Shown here in pieces: positions 39,209 through 54,200 of a stretch of DNA of 64,000 nucleotides (its first letter is position 1; each line of letters opens with the position of its first letter). Below the pieces are notes generated by a model. That model had not been told where the DNA came from. It did no database searches and saw nothing but the letters and a program-made list of their open reading frames with translations. The DNA comes from Procambarus clarkii. Taxonomy: Eukaryota; Arthropoda; Malacostraca; Decapoda; Cambaridae. A program made the position numbers and the translations under genes. The DNA lies in NCBI RefSeq assembly GCF_040958095.1, contig NC_091188.1:11502002-11566001 (forward strand), read 5' to 3'.

Positions 39209-42200
39209 CTGAAACAAAAGATTATATTAATAGTAAGAAAAACTAAATAAAATTTAAAGCTTTAATAAAAACATGATAAATACAGTATAAAATTTTGTTT
39301 TATTTCCAGTGGCTAGATTTTATTTTGGGCTGGGATCCATTTTTTGATAATCGGCATATTAATTCAGACAAAATAATAGGTGATTTATCCAGTATTAACC
39401 CTTAAGCTGTGGTCATCTTCATATAAAGATTTAAAAAACTATTGTCTGGGTTTTACACATATGATATGCAGCCACACAGAGTGCCTCCACCCAGTAATTA
39501 TCAAAAGAAGTAATTAATTATCAAAAGAAGGCACCAAGCCGGGAAGGCTATGTAGCACCATCAAATAAGCGGGATATTCATAGGGCACTAAATATCACTA
39601 AGGATGCCAATATGAGAACAAAAGCACACGAGGTGAACGACATCGAAGGTATCCGAATTGCCAAGAATTCTATCAAGAAAAAAAATCACCTCAAGGTAAG
39701 GGACAAGTGACCACGAGAGACGGTCGGAAAGCAAGACACACGTTCGTCCTGGAAGTCCGGACATTCAACAAGGATATGCATGACTGTAAGAGGGACAATG
39801 CAGTTTAGACTCCACCCAGTAAAATGATAAATATTCACTCATTTTCGTGTTTTACTTACATTTTGCAAACAAATGAATAATTATATAATGAAAAATAATT
39901 TTTTGTATTTTTGTGCACAGGAGGGTTCATAGCGGCTGTCTAAGGGTTAAATGGGAAACCCCCTTTGAATTCCAAACTCCAACAAAATACAGAGGAATAC
40001 ATACTATGCATACATAATGAGAAAATCAATTGGAGCAATGAGGTGACTCGAACCGGCAATCAAGGAACTCCTAGCTGCACACCTTCTCCCCTGTACGATG
40101 ACTTGGCGTTATACAACCTGGGATTCCATTGAATCCACAAGAAGTCTGAAGGCTTCTACTGAAGCCTGTCCAAGTTTTACATATCACCCCCCAAGCACTT
40201 TAGTGTAGGGAAAGTAGTTTATCAACCATATGCTCCTACTTCAGCTACACACAGTTACACTAAAATTCCAAAATGCTCAACAAAAATATGTCTAACATTA
40301 ATAAAATTATATGAGTTGTGTAAATTTGGATAGGTTAGGTACATTTTAAAACAATAGTCAACAGTAATGGAATGTTATGGCACCTAATTGGTGTACATTG
40401 AAGTGTTCGGTGTAAATGTTAGACCCCAATTTTTCCCGATATGCAATTTCAACGGAACTTTCTTTTATAGATCAGGAAAATCTTTTTACAGTATTTATTG
40501 GATTGAATATATGCTGTTATTTTTGGGGGGGAATTGTTTACTTGTATTTATTGAAGATTTTTTTTTATCTGAAGCTTACTTGTTTTAAGAATAAATTGTA
40601 TGTGGAAATGTAGTGTAGTATCGAAATTACTCTTTGAAAATGATTTAAAGTGTACGACTTTTTACAAAAAAATAGCAGTTTTCCAACCATGACATGACCT
40701 TTCCTCACTTGTGGCTCGTGAATTATATAGATTCGTTATGTTATAATGATATTGTGTATTTATCTTATGATTTGTGATGGTTTAAGAACATAAGAACAAA
40801 GGCAACTGCAGAAGGCCTGTTGGCCCATACGAGGCAGCTCCTATTTATAACCACCCAATCCCACTCATATACATGTCCAACCCATGCTTGAAACAATCGA
40901 GGGACCCCACCTCCACAATGTTACGCGGCAATTGGTTCCACAAATCAACAACCCTGTTACTGAACCAGTATTTACCCAAGTCTTTCCTAAATCTAAACTT
41001 ATCCAATTTATACCCATTGTTTCGTGTTCTGTCTTGTGTTGATACTTTTAATACCCTATTAATATCCCCTTTGTTATGTCCATTCACCCACTTGTAAACC
41101 TCTATCATGTCACCCCTAACTCTTCGCCTTTCCAGTGAATGCAACTTAAGCTTTGTTAATCTTTCTTCATATGAAAGATTTCTAATTTGGGGAATTAACC
41201 TAATCATCCTACGCTGGACACGTTCAAGTGAATTTATATCCATTCTATAATATGGCGACCAAAACTGAACTGCATAATCTAAATGGGGCCTAACTAGAGC
41301 AAGATATAGCTTGAGAACCACACCAGGTGTCTTGTTACTAACGCTGCGATTAATAAATCCAAGTGTCCGATTTGTCTTATTACGAACATTTATGCATTGA
41401 TCCTTTTGTTTTAAATTCTTACTAATCATAACTCCCAGATCCCTTTCGCAATTCGACTTCGCAATCTCAACACCATCTAGCTCGTATCTTGTAACCCTAT
41501 CATCATTACCTAACCTCAGAACTTTACATTTATCAGCATTAAACTGCATCTGCCAATCCTTCGACCATTTCAAAACCCTATCTAGATCAACTTGAAGTGA
41601 TAGTGAGTCCTCCTCCGAATTAATTTCCCTACCGATTTTCGTATCATCGGCAAATTTGCAAATGTTGCTACTCAAACCTGAATCTAAATCATTTATATAT
41701 ATTATAAACAACAGAGGTCCCAGGACAGAGCCCTGAGGCACCCCACTTACAACATTTTCCCACTCTGACTTGACTCCATTTATACTAACTCTGTTTCCTT
41801 TGGTATAGCCATGCCCTAATCCAGCTTAATATAGCAAACTAATTTTGTAATTTTGTTTACAATAATAAATCAGATTTTGTGGGTTTGAAACCTCAAAACT
41901 TGTCCATTCTCTAGAAAACAGATAAAACTCTCTAGCTAAGTTAAAAGATTATTCATAAACATTTAAATATTCATTTCTTTCATGCATAATTTATTGAAAA
42001 TACACATTGTTGTTGCTCTGGTTCTTTAGGGAATGCCTTTGCAAACATTTTGACACCATATTTTTGGCTATAACCCAACAAATAACTGAGAAAATATAAA
42101 ATAATTGTAAACCATTTAAGCATCACTGAGCGGGACCTGTCAAGCCAACTATGTTTACATTTGGGAACATGAGGAGAGGAGCAAAATCCATTATATATAC

Positions 42201-45200
42201 ACTTTTGTTTTTGCACGTGTTCTGTAGACAATTCACATGTGAACATTTTGACACCAAATTTATAGTTATAACCTAACAAAAAGCCTAGAAAACAAAATGA
42301 TTGTAAACATTTTTCGTACCACTGAGTGGCCCGTGACCACCCTGCGGAGTGCGGTACATTTGTAGTCGGGAACGCATGGAGAAGCCAGACCACTAATGTT
42401 AACCATACATAGTTTGGAAGGTTTTATGTTAATATGCTGTGGCTTAAAATGTAATTCTTTTATATGGAGCAATATTGTGCAATTTAGAAGCTGAGGCCAT
42501 GCCTCAGCCCCAAACTTGTCACAAGTTAAAAGTAAATGTGAGGTGGCATTTAAAACATTGAATGGAAACTCATTAGAAAACAACAATTAAATCAAATAGA
42601 CACGATAATCATGTGGTATCCCTTACCGGGGATACTTAATTATAAGACAATATTTCACAGGAAAAGCAGAGAACTCACATCACTGGTGGCATCTTTTGTT
42701 TGATTAAGAAGGTATTCAATTATATTGGCACCGTGATTCGCATGAATTAGTCCCAAGGCATACAGTGAGCCACTCTCAGCATATCCTGGACTGTTGGATT
42801 CCTTTGGCAAGTATGCTTGCATTAATGTGAGTGCTTCTTTTTCATGACCACGATGGATCACCCCTAGAGAAGCTGTTGCAGTCATCTTGGCCCAATTTGT
42901 TGCCCGGGACAACCATTCCAAATTATCTCTGCAAGAAAGCACAAATTATAAGTAACTTCAAGCCTGATTATTACATAGTAAATCCTCAAAAACTGGATTT
43001 TTAATATAATGGAAACCTTTAAAATTTACAATGAATTGACAATCTGAAAAATGTTTCAGTCTGGAAGAGGAAAGCTCATCTCTCAAAACCATGACAAAAT
43101 CTGAATCGACTTGACAATACTAGGCAATTATACACATTTTAAATTTAACATAAGAATGTTATCATTAATGTTGTAAATCACAATCATACAATTACAGTTT
43201 CAATATTCTACTTAATGTATGTTTCTTCACTTCCCTGGTTCATTATAGTATGTCTAGCAAATGACCAAATCTACACATTATTGAAACGAAAACAACATTT
43301 TGGTGTTGTGAAAGGCACAGCAGTGCCATCCTTGCCTTGCACTTCACTAGTGGTTTAATCTAGGTTCGAGCCAGGAAGCTTCAAGTGTTCACCCCCAATT
43401 AGTCCAACAGTAATTGGGGATCTAGTTGCAAACTAATTGGCAGGTTGTATCCCAAGGAAAACTAGAAGGGTAAAGCTTAGCATGACCTATGAGAGGAGAA
43501 CACTATAAACCTGATAGCAGGAGACAGAAGTTGTTTATTCCTGTACCCACCTGGGTAAAGAGAAAGATAATACATTGTGTATTACCATGGATAAACAACC
43601 ACCACCAACCTTCAAAAGAATTTCATACTACAGCCTGGCACAGAAATAAATTTTATTGTTGATATGTCCTATATAGTGAGCCATTGAAGAAGTTCTTCTT
43701 GATAAAGCTATCAAGCTGTATAGTACAGTACACCAAAAGCTTTTCAAGTGACTGCTGATTAAGAATAATAAAATAAATAAATAATAATAATAAAAAGACT
43801 AGTAAAAATAGCAGCAAAGAAAGTAATGCCTTACCTAAGGAACTGATCAGATGTTGTACCACAATGCATAAAAGCATTAGCAATAACAGTTGCGGTATGA
43901 CACACCGATGCACGAACTGCTTCTTTACTATGCCGCAAGATTAACATATCTGTATGATTGTTAGCGATGAGAAATTGAAGGTGCTGCTCAATAGTCATTT
44001 CACCACTAAGGATCCTAGCAAGCTTTTCAACTCGATTCTGATGAGTTTTTTCAAGCTCAGTCTGGAATAAGAAAAAATAGTCAAATTTATGACAGTATCA
44101 GTAAAGTATTAACAACATTATGATAATCATCAGTAAAGTTCCTTTCAATAAAATAAAAAAATATTATTCCTATATCTGGGGTTGAACCTGCCCATCCTCC
44201 AGAAAGTGGAAGATTTATATGGCTATGTGAAATGTTAAAGCAATGAAAGAAGGCAGAGATAATCTGCAAGAAAAAAAGCTTTATGTACCAAGTTTTAGCA
44301 AAACAAAACAAAAGAAGTTAAATTTAAAGATATGAAGTAAAAAATATTTGTAATGAACTAAAATGAAACGAGTCTTCATCCTTAACACCTTCGTTGCCAC
44401 GGCAGGCGACTCACCACCCACCCCAAGGTAGCCCTAACGGGTGTACGTGAACTCGCCACCACCAACAAATGTTTATAGCTTTATGACCTTAATTTTCATG
44501 CTACGTCATTCAATTTGATACCAAATAGTTCACAATAGAATGCTGTAAAAGGGTATTTATATATAAGAACATATAAGTCTCACTTCTCTATACTTTCAAT
44601 GAAAACTCATTAACCCTCATACGTGTTTCATTCAATGCTATCGTCACGGATTGGCTCTGTTCTTGATCAGTATCCATCTGGAAGTCAATTTCCAGTGTTT
44701 ATAAAGCCGGTAACAACAAATACCCGAGATAAAATAACCGGAATGGGGGAACTTTTTTAACTCGAGGGAAGGCCGCGGCTGTCACGAGAACAGCGAGTCT
44801 CCAGTGTGGGTGGGCACCCACACGGTGGGGTCAGGATGCCACATGAGGTATACAGAGAATGGGAAGAAGTTGGCACTCATTTTAAAACACGTCCCATAGT
44901 ATTCGGACAATAAACAGAATTTTTACCAATTTTTAAATTATTGATGTCATTTGCATCATCACGCATACATGTACTTCCTATTTAGGTTTTACGGGGGAAT
45001 ATGTGGCATTAGGCAATGAAAGTCTTAACACTTTTGCGGCCCGATCAAGCATATTCCGTCATGGAACAAAAATTCGGAGTCCCATGATGATGCAAACGGC
45101 GTCATTAATTAACAAATTTGTAAAAATTTAATATATTGTCCAAATACTATGGGACTTGTTTTAAAATGCGCGCCAACATCTTTCCATTCTTTGTATAGCC

Positions 45201-48200
45201 CATGTGGCATTCTGACCCCACCATGTCGGCACCCACCCACACCGTTGGCTCACTGTTCCTCTGACCTCGCTTGTAACAGCCTCAGCCTCCCTTCGAGTCG
45301 AAAAGTTCCCCATTCTGGTTATTTTCTCGGGTATTTGTTGTTACTGGCTTTATATACACTGCAAATCGACTTCCAGATGGATACTGATCAAAAACAGAGT
45401 CAATCCATGACAAAAGCATTGGAAGAAACATGTAGCATGAGGAAAAATGATTGAGTTTTCATCGAACGTATAGAAAAGTGAGATTTATATATACTTATAT
45501 GCAAATATCCCATTACAGCATTCTATTGCAAACAATTTGATACCAAATTGAACAAGGTAGCAAGAACATCGAGGTGAGAAAGCTGACAAGTGTAAACATT
45601 GGGGTGTTGTGGTGAGCTCACGGGCAATGCTCGACCTGACCTTGTGCAGTGGGTCGCCCACCACACCAGCAAAAGTGTTAAGGCTTGTAGGCAGACTCTT
45701 ATCTAGAAACTCAATTATATTTAGTGATAAAAGAGAGTATAATTCACTAAAACAATGAAGTGCAATATACCAAATCATCTAGTGTTTTTTCTTCACTCAT
45801 GGGTACATCTCCTCCTTCATCTGTGGCTGCTGTTGTCCCATTCTTATCTTCATCTTCAGTGGCACCATTATTTGTTCCTCCAGCAGGTGTTGCAGTCGTT
45901 GAAGAATTTGTACTAGTAAGGGCATCAACATCTTTTAAAAGAGAAGGTACCGGGGCAGTGGTACGCAGACCTTGCCGTACATGAGACAATAGATCCTGTG
46001 TGGCACTCTCGTACAAGTCAAAGCCAATTTGATAGGCCATTAGTTCATTGTCCTGTAATAAAACAATCAAAACAATAAAATATTCACCACAATCAAATAC
46101 CAAATATATTTGTAATAATAGTAAACCACTTGCACTAAACAAGAAACCTCTTGTAAAAGGAGTCCCTTACTGTCACAATTCACTACTTGACTCTCACAAT
46201 TGTTGTTCTTAGCTGATAGCAGTAAACAGAATTTATATTCATATATCATGTAATCCATCTACATTGCCTTATATATTTGGGTTAAAATCTATTTAATATT
46301 AATTTATCTAATTTGAGGTTTAAAGTTTTCCTTGAACACACTACAGTTCTCCACTGTTTTTACCTTCTTCATTAGCTTTATGTCATCTGCAAACTTCAAC
46401 ATGTATAAGCCCTCTCAACACCACCTCTCTGACTGTGACCCCCTCCGCATAAGACAACAGTGTGTGTACCATCACCTCACCCCCATCCCTCAACAGTGTG
46501 TGTACCATCACCTCACCCCCATCCCTCAACAGTGTGTGTACCATCACCTCACCCCCCATAACACAACAGTGTGTGTACCATCACCTCACCCCCCATAACA
46601 CAACAGTATGTGTACCATCACCTCATCCCCATCCCTCAACAGTGTGTGTACCATCACCTCATCCCCATCCCTCAACAGTGTGTGTACCATCACCTCATCC
46701 CCATCCCTCAACAGTGTGTACACCATCACCTCACCCCCCCCCCCTCATACCTCAACAGTGTGTGTACCATCACTTCACCCCCCATAACACAACAGTGTGT
46801 GTACCATCACCTCACCCCCCATAACACAACAGTGTGTGTACCATCACCTCACCCCCATAACACAACAGTGTGTGTACCATCACCTCACCCTCCATAACAC
46901 AACATTGTGTGTACCATCACCTCATCCCCCATAACACAACAATGTGTGTACCATCACCTCATCCCCATACCTTAACAATTTCAAAACATCACTTCAACAT
47001 ATCTGCAGTTATTCCATCTATACCAGGTGCCTTTTTCCTCTAGCCTATTCACAGCTTCTCAAATTTCTCCTTATGAGTCCTCTCTTCCAGTCTCTTTCAT
47101 CAGCTCCACTCATTACAAAAGATGAGTATACTGTAATTATCTTTTCATTGTTTGTATCCGTGACTTTAAAATATTAATTCAACCACTTGGCAGCATTATT
47201 CACATCTTTTGAACACAGCCCAATCCCACTTTTTTTTTTACAGAAAAGTTGGTAATTTTTTTTAACCAAATTGTCAAAATATTCTACCCAAATCCTGGCC
47301 CATTACCTTATTATGAATTTTAATTTTCGTGTCTTGAAAGTTTCATTCCGATAGCCCAAGACATTTTCCAAATATCACACACAAAAATATAGGAATTAAG
47401 TACAGTATTCCTATTGAGGATACCTAATTAATGAAGCATTTGTAACTGAGCTATAGTTCAGGAATCCCATAAGAACTATAGTCCAGGTATCCTATAGAAA
47501 TCCCAAATCATAAAGATGTTTCGTGATTGGATGAAAATATAACCCCTTTTGGACATGCATACATGTGCTAAGTTTTGCACAGAAAAGGCTAGCTAGGTAT
47601 TTAATGAAAAAGTGAGCCAAGCAGCTCAGAATAAGGATTCAAAGCACACAACCTAACCTACTACCAAAGGGTTAAGGAAGCATTGCTTCAATGACCAGAC
47701 CTTTGTCCAATGAAATATGTATGCCATGAACTTAAGAAAGAAGTTCACAAACATAAGCTGCATAATCCATAGTTGTTCTGCATTGAAGGATTGTAAACAT
47801 CCCTACCAAGAAGTGCATCAACCAATTAAAAGGCAACATGATGTACCTTATTTTTGTTATTAAAGCTAGATTACAAGCAACAAAATATGGTTAACAGGGG
47901 GCGTGTGAATAAAATTAGGCAAAGAAAAATATATAATTATTTTGGAGTTATGTCTTGTTCATCCAATAATGATAGCATACACTTACTAATGACTTCAGTT
48001 ATTTATGCAAGTGAAAAAAAGGTTAGAATAAATTTAGGATGTACTACAGAAGACTTATTTTAGTATTTGCATTAACTTTAAAACAATCACATGACTATAT
48101 AGATCACACAAAGCTAATTAAAATAAATGTAAATGTTATAAACTGAACAGCATGCTGAAATTTTGGGTTGCAACAAATTTATGTAAACTGACAATATAAA

Positions 48201-51200
48201 TAATTGAAAAGTACTTATATATAATATACATACCAATAAAGAAAAGAAAAACAGTACATATAATACTAACCATTGCTTCACTTTTGAGGCTGTCATTCTT
48301 AATGAGCTTGTCTAGAATTGAAGCTACTTCATGGGGCTTGTCCAAGTGAATTAAACACTGACACATGTTGACATAGTCTGGAGTGTCCAGGCCTTGATAC
48401 AATGACACCAGCTGTTCCAAAACCTCATCACGAAACTTCCGTTGCTCTATGTACTGCATGGCTATCTTGTACGAGTAAGTAAGACTACCTACAATGTCAT
48501 CCTGCAATGTAGGAAAATACGAAATGCATACGTCATTCTTCTTTTCATTATCTATAATAAAACACAGCATAATAATACCTTGTAAATTCTGACATTTGAG
48601 CTTTGGAATCACATCCTGCAATAAATCTATAACCTTATATTATACTATATTATTCCCCCCTTTTCTTTAGGCTGTACAGTACTCTTAACTCTACTTACTG
48701 ATGTCATGATGGCTTCTTTGAACCAATCCATTCGATGAGTTTCAAGGGCTATTCCAATAGCGTGACGGTATTGTTGGTCTTCGATGCAGCGTTGAAACAT
48801 ATTATTTAATAGTGTCTCTAACCGTGGATCCATCTTGGCATCCTTCTGAGCACGTATTTTGATGTAATGATCAATGGCATGAACTGGTGGAAGAAAACAG
48901 AACATTAGAAATTTCAATGCTCGCATAATAATCTTATATTAGAATAGACTGTAGCAAAGGCTATAAGATTAGAATACTGTAGGTTATAACAAAGGCTACG
49001 TTGCCTATTTAATATTTTTAGAACCAGAACTAAAAGACTATATAATAAATAATAACTATGTGTCTGAAAGGTAATTTGGAATGGTAGAGGGGGACAGTTC
49101 TATATAATGGCTGTGTAATGGGCAAATGGAGACAATATGTTAAGAGCATAAAACATCTAGGATGGAAACTCAAACACCTATAAACTGGTAGTAGAGCAGC
49201 TGTCTCTGTAACAAGTTAGTTGTTGTTATGCTTCCATAATGGCTTAACAAGGTATTACTATCCAGTGCAATTATGTTTTGTTTACATTGATGCAAAACTT
49301 TTAAATTAAACAAAAAATAATTTGGTGTGCTACTGAATCAGCTTTGCACTGAGTGTGGTATGTGTTTATCCACATTTAATATCTAAAGAACAGGTGATAG
49401 ATGCTCCGACATATTTTATCAAGTGAATGTTTGTTATCATTCATTTGGAGGCCTGGTCGAGGACCGGGCCCGGGGGTACGCGCCAAAATCATCACAATGT
49501 AAGTACAAAGGTACAGTATCACCAAATGGAAAACTATACATAATGACCATAATACGGTTCTTTAAAAGCGTAGACCTCAGGCAACAAATAGTTGTTACCA
49601 TGGCCTAATCTTTCAAATTATTCGTGCTTAAAAACTAAAAGGACTGCATATAAAATACAGTACTAATGTACTGAAGTTACATTTGTGACGATAATCTCCT
49701 TCAAGAGATTGAGCCTGCTCTTCCCTCCAAAAATACGGCGATGCATCTATATAAAACTACTATGGAAGAAATGTCCAACGACAACAACATGTCGTTTGCC
49801 AGAGAGCAAAACGTATGCAGCCAGGAACACCTGCCTCACCTCAAACCGCCAAACTACCTGTCTTGTTGCCGGTTCCTCGCTGATTGGCCGCCGGTCTGGC
49901 TGCAACTGCACTCCACCCACTATACTACTTGATGTCTGGGGCCGCCACGACCTCAGTCCTCAGAATATTCAGTGCTTTCATACGGTTAACACGTCTTCCT
50001 AGTAGACGGAGCTTTGGCTTACGTGTACTAAGAGAGGTGATAGCTTAAAGCCAATATTCCTGCACCTCTCATTTTCTTGTATATTGCACAGCTTGTTATT
50101 GCTCACTTGTCTTAACGTAACTTTTCATTTTTTCATTTAATTATTCTTATTATTTTGATTGATTGATTTTATTATACGAATTTGTATGTCCATTTTATTC
50201 ATGTTTTGCTTATCTAACGTAATTAAAATTCCATTGTTAAAATTTACTTGTGTTTTGTGTGTCTTCTCCTTACCTTACCACAGACGAAGTTCCAGATTTT
50301 CTATTTTTTTTTTATTCTATGTGACGAGGCCATACCCTTAGCTTTGAACAGCCGAACACCAACGCGTTACCGTCACACATTATTCTATAGGAAAATAATA
50401 ATATAGAAATGAATACCTTTGATAGTGTCAATGTATAGTTGATTGGGGTCTTGGTGTAACATAGGACCAGATCGGAGAGCATATGTGAGCGAGTCCAAAT
50501 AAGACCCCAAGTGGAAGTACACTTTGGACACAAGCAGAGCAGCCAACTCTTGCTTTGGAAAATCTCCATCTTCCTCAAGTCTTTCACTGTGGAAGAAAAA
50601 AATGAACATCATTAAAAATAAATTACTACAGGCAATGCTTATTTTCTTTGTAACATTTCTATACTGGGTTCAACTTGTATCAAATATCCCTATTATGAGA
50701 CAAATATTAGTTTTACCATGATTCTATATCCTGGCACCAAAGCATGAGTATATAGATTTCAGTGCTGCTACTGTTAACAGTATTAAATTTTAAGATATCA
50801 CTTGAGATCTCTACTCAAGCTTTGTTAAAAAGGACTAAAAAAATGAACTACCGAGATATACATGACCCAATAACAATAAAGACCATCCTTACACAACCAC
50901 ACAATAGTGCTGAAAATATCAGTGCAATACATGAAGACATTCTCCAGATAAGTACTGTATAACTCAAACATTGACACTCCAAAAAATTTTATGTTAAAAT
51001 CAATAGGTGCAATATCGCTACCCCAATGATAACTAATTACTGTACAGTATTATGATTTAAATATACACAGTGCATGTACAATACTTTTATTTTATATTTA
51101 GTAATTCCAAAACACATCATCTACAGGAACTTTCTGAAGAACCACACATAATCATTGCCATACAAGTTTTTCCAAGTCAATGCAAAAACAAAGAATGGCC

Positions 51201-54200
51201 ACACAACAGCACATAGCCCTGGAAAAGAAAACTATAATCAGTTACAATTCAAAATAAAGCTCCACACTTGTTGGATTAGCAGAACACACCAACGTGGAGA
51301 TCCTACAATGTAATGGTGACCATAATTAGAGAAGAGGGGTAAACCAACTACAGTGGTACCTCGATTAACAAATTTAATCCGTTCCGACACCGAGCTCGTA
51401 ATGTGAAACGCTCGTCTTGCGAAAAAACAACACTGTCGTCGGAGGCGTCCGAGAAGCAGCGGGAACGCTAGGAAGCACCATGTGGTTTGCTCATTAAGTG
51501 AGTGAAAGCTCGTCAATTGAGACAAATTTTCTGCGATTGGCTCGCTCGTTACTCGAAATGCTCGGAACTGGAGTCGCTCGTCACTCAAGGTTCCACTGTA
51601 ACAACTTTCTGAACGCAGAAGCCGCAGAAACCGTGAAAGGAGACCAGAAGCAATTTTTATTGTGAGCCCAATCACTTGAGGTTAGGTGTGAGATCAGGTT
51701 AATTATTAATCACATGAGCAAAAGACACTACGCATAGAGGAAAGTGGGTATAGTAAAAATATGACACACACACATGTATATATTGGTGAAACTCCTATTA
51801 AAATGGGCAATATAATTATCTGGCTGACAACTGGTGCTGAGATGGCTGATCTCTAGGGGGGGGGGGGCCAGGCCACAACTTTAGCCATCAATATACTGTA
51901 TTTTCGTTAATATCTCATCAAGTACCGATTCTACAAACCTGTGATATAATTTTATGGACCAGCTTTTATTTAATTCATAAGTTTCCCAAAACATTGTATA
52001 TAAACAAATTATTCCACATCCAGTACAAATAAACTTTGCTTCAATATACAATATAAAGTAAAAGGACAACAACAAAAAACCAGGAACTCACATTTTCTGT
52101 ATGGAGTCTGCTATTTCTGGCCAAAAGGTGTCTGTGATCTCATTAAGTCTCTCCAGTGCAAACACCCGTAGTTGGTCTTCATTCTCATCCAGCAGGGCCA
52201 GGATGCCCGCTGTGTGAGGACAAAATTTGAAACACTAGTATGCATTATGATTTATTCTTGCTACCAATAAAACATTTAAAAATGCTGAATATTTTGTAGA
52301 CATTTGAGAAAATTGGAAACAAAATTTCCCTATTCTTTAAACTGGTAAAAAATGATATTAAAGGTAATTTGAGCATAGAAAATAGAGGAGATGGCAAAAC
52401 AGATGAACATACATCATTTCCTGCAATGGTAGCGAGTGCATAAAGCACTGTATTACGAAACATCTGGTGACACGATCTTTGAAACCTCAAAGATCGAAAT
52501 AGAAATGAAATTAAAATAGTACAGTACAAAACTAAATACAGTAGTACAAAAGTTCAAAACCCAAATAAGTAGATATTTGCTTCTGTAATTTTTTTTTGGT
52601 TTATTAACAATACAACACAAAGGCCAATTTATTCTGGTGTGAGAACATCTCAAGTTACCATTTTGGGCAGAGATATGTTAAGCACCTAGAATAATTTTAA
52701 AAACTTTATACTGTATTGGGAATAACCAAGCTTTCTTGACGTACAGCAGATGCAGAGTAGATCTAGGTTTCCCTCTATAGATGCATCTATAGAGCATAGG
52801 GAGAGAGAGAGTGTACCTATTTTTTTAACTTGGCTTGGACCAAATTTCTGAGAGTTTATATTAAAATGCACAGCATTATGTTAGGCAACAAGTGTTGATT
52901 TTCATAGCTAAAATGTTAACTTAAAGATTGAGTATACACTGGATACAAATATATAGAGCAATACACCATTCAGATACATACATGTATTACAGTATGTATA
53001 CCGAAATATATGAGCAGCAAATTTATATTTTATTTTATCCTGTCCCTAAATAGTACAGTTTCCCCTGGGGCCTGTAACCAACATGCTCCCAATCCCTAGG
53101 TTATGTAAGTGTTCATTAATAAGATATTTCTCCACTTTCTCCGAGTACTGTATAACTATATAGCATCTGGAAGGAACACAGAGACATAAAAAATGGTGCC
53201 CAGGCACTTGGACCATCAGGGATCAAACGCCAACTCTAAGAAGCAAAGACGTCCCTCCACCAACTAGACCAAAGTGAATGAGCATGTACTAAATACTGTA
53301 CTGAATTTATACAATAACATTTTAACTAATAAACTGAAGGAGAAATGCAAACACCAGCAGTAAATTATCCATTGGTTACTACCAGTTAAAATCAATTACA
53401 GGGTATATAATGAATAAACTATCTGACCTCAGGGAGTAGAAGAACTCCCGAGACCATCTCCAGGTAAGATCCCGGTAAGAATTTACTGAACATATTGCAC
53501 TAATAAATAATTATACAGTACTATCTAAAATTTTCCCATTTCATGTGGACACAGGTCACTTAAAAAAAAAAAATTCAAATTAAGAATTTCAGTCCAGTGT
53601 GTGAAAGAAGTGTGTAGAGCAAGTGTAGAAAATTGATCAAATACAAAATATAGCAGCTAAAAAATTAGGATTTGTGTGCAAGTGTGCAAACAGTAGTACC
53701 TTAATTGAATTGAACTATCAGGGAGAAAGCGCCAAGCCATTATGACTATATAGCACTAGGAAGGGAGTGAGCATAAAGATTTGGAATGGAATGGAACGGG
53801 GGGAAGGAATGGTGCCCAACCACTTGGACAGTCGGGGATTGAACGCCGACCTGCATGAAGCGAGACCTTCGCTCTACCGTCCAACCCAAGTGGTTGGACC
53901 TTAAAAAGATTCCTGCAGGCAAGGTGATGATGTCACAGGCACCTCACAGTGTGCCGTATATAATAGCAATTTTAATTTGCTTTTCGGAACAGGAAGCCGG
54001 TGTATGCAAATATATACGTTAGGCTGGTATTCAGCCCCTCCCCCCTCCCCCAGGTCAAACTACAGACCCTCCCCCTGGGTGCAACCCCTCAACAGTCGCC
54101 TACCTTCCAGACACCTATTTACTGTGACAAGAAGCATTAGGAGAAAGGAAACATACCCAACTATTTGCCCCATCCGAGAATTTTTTTTATTTCATTAGGT

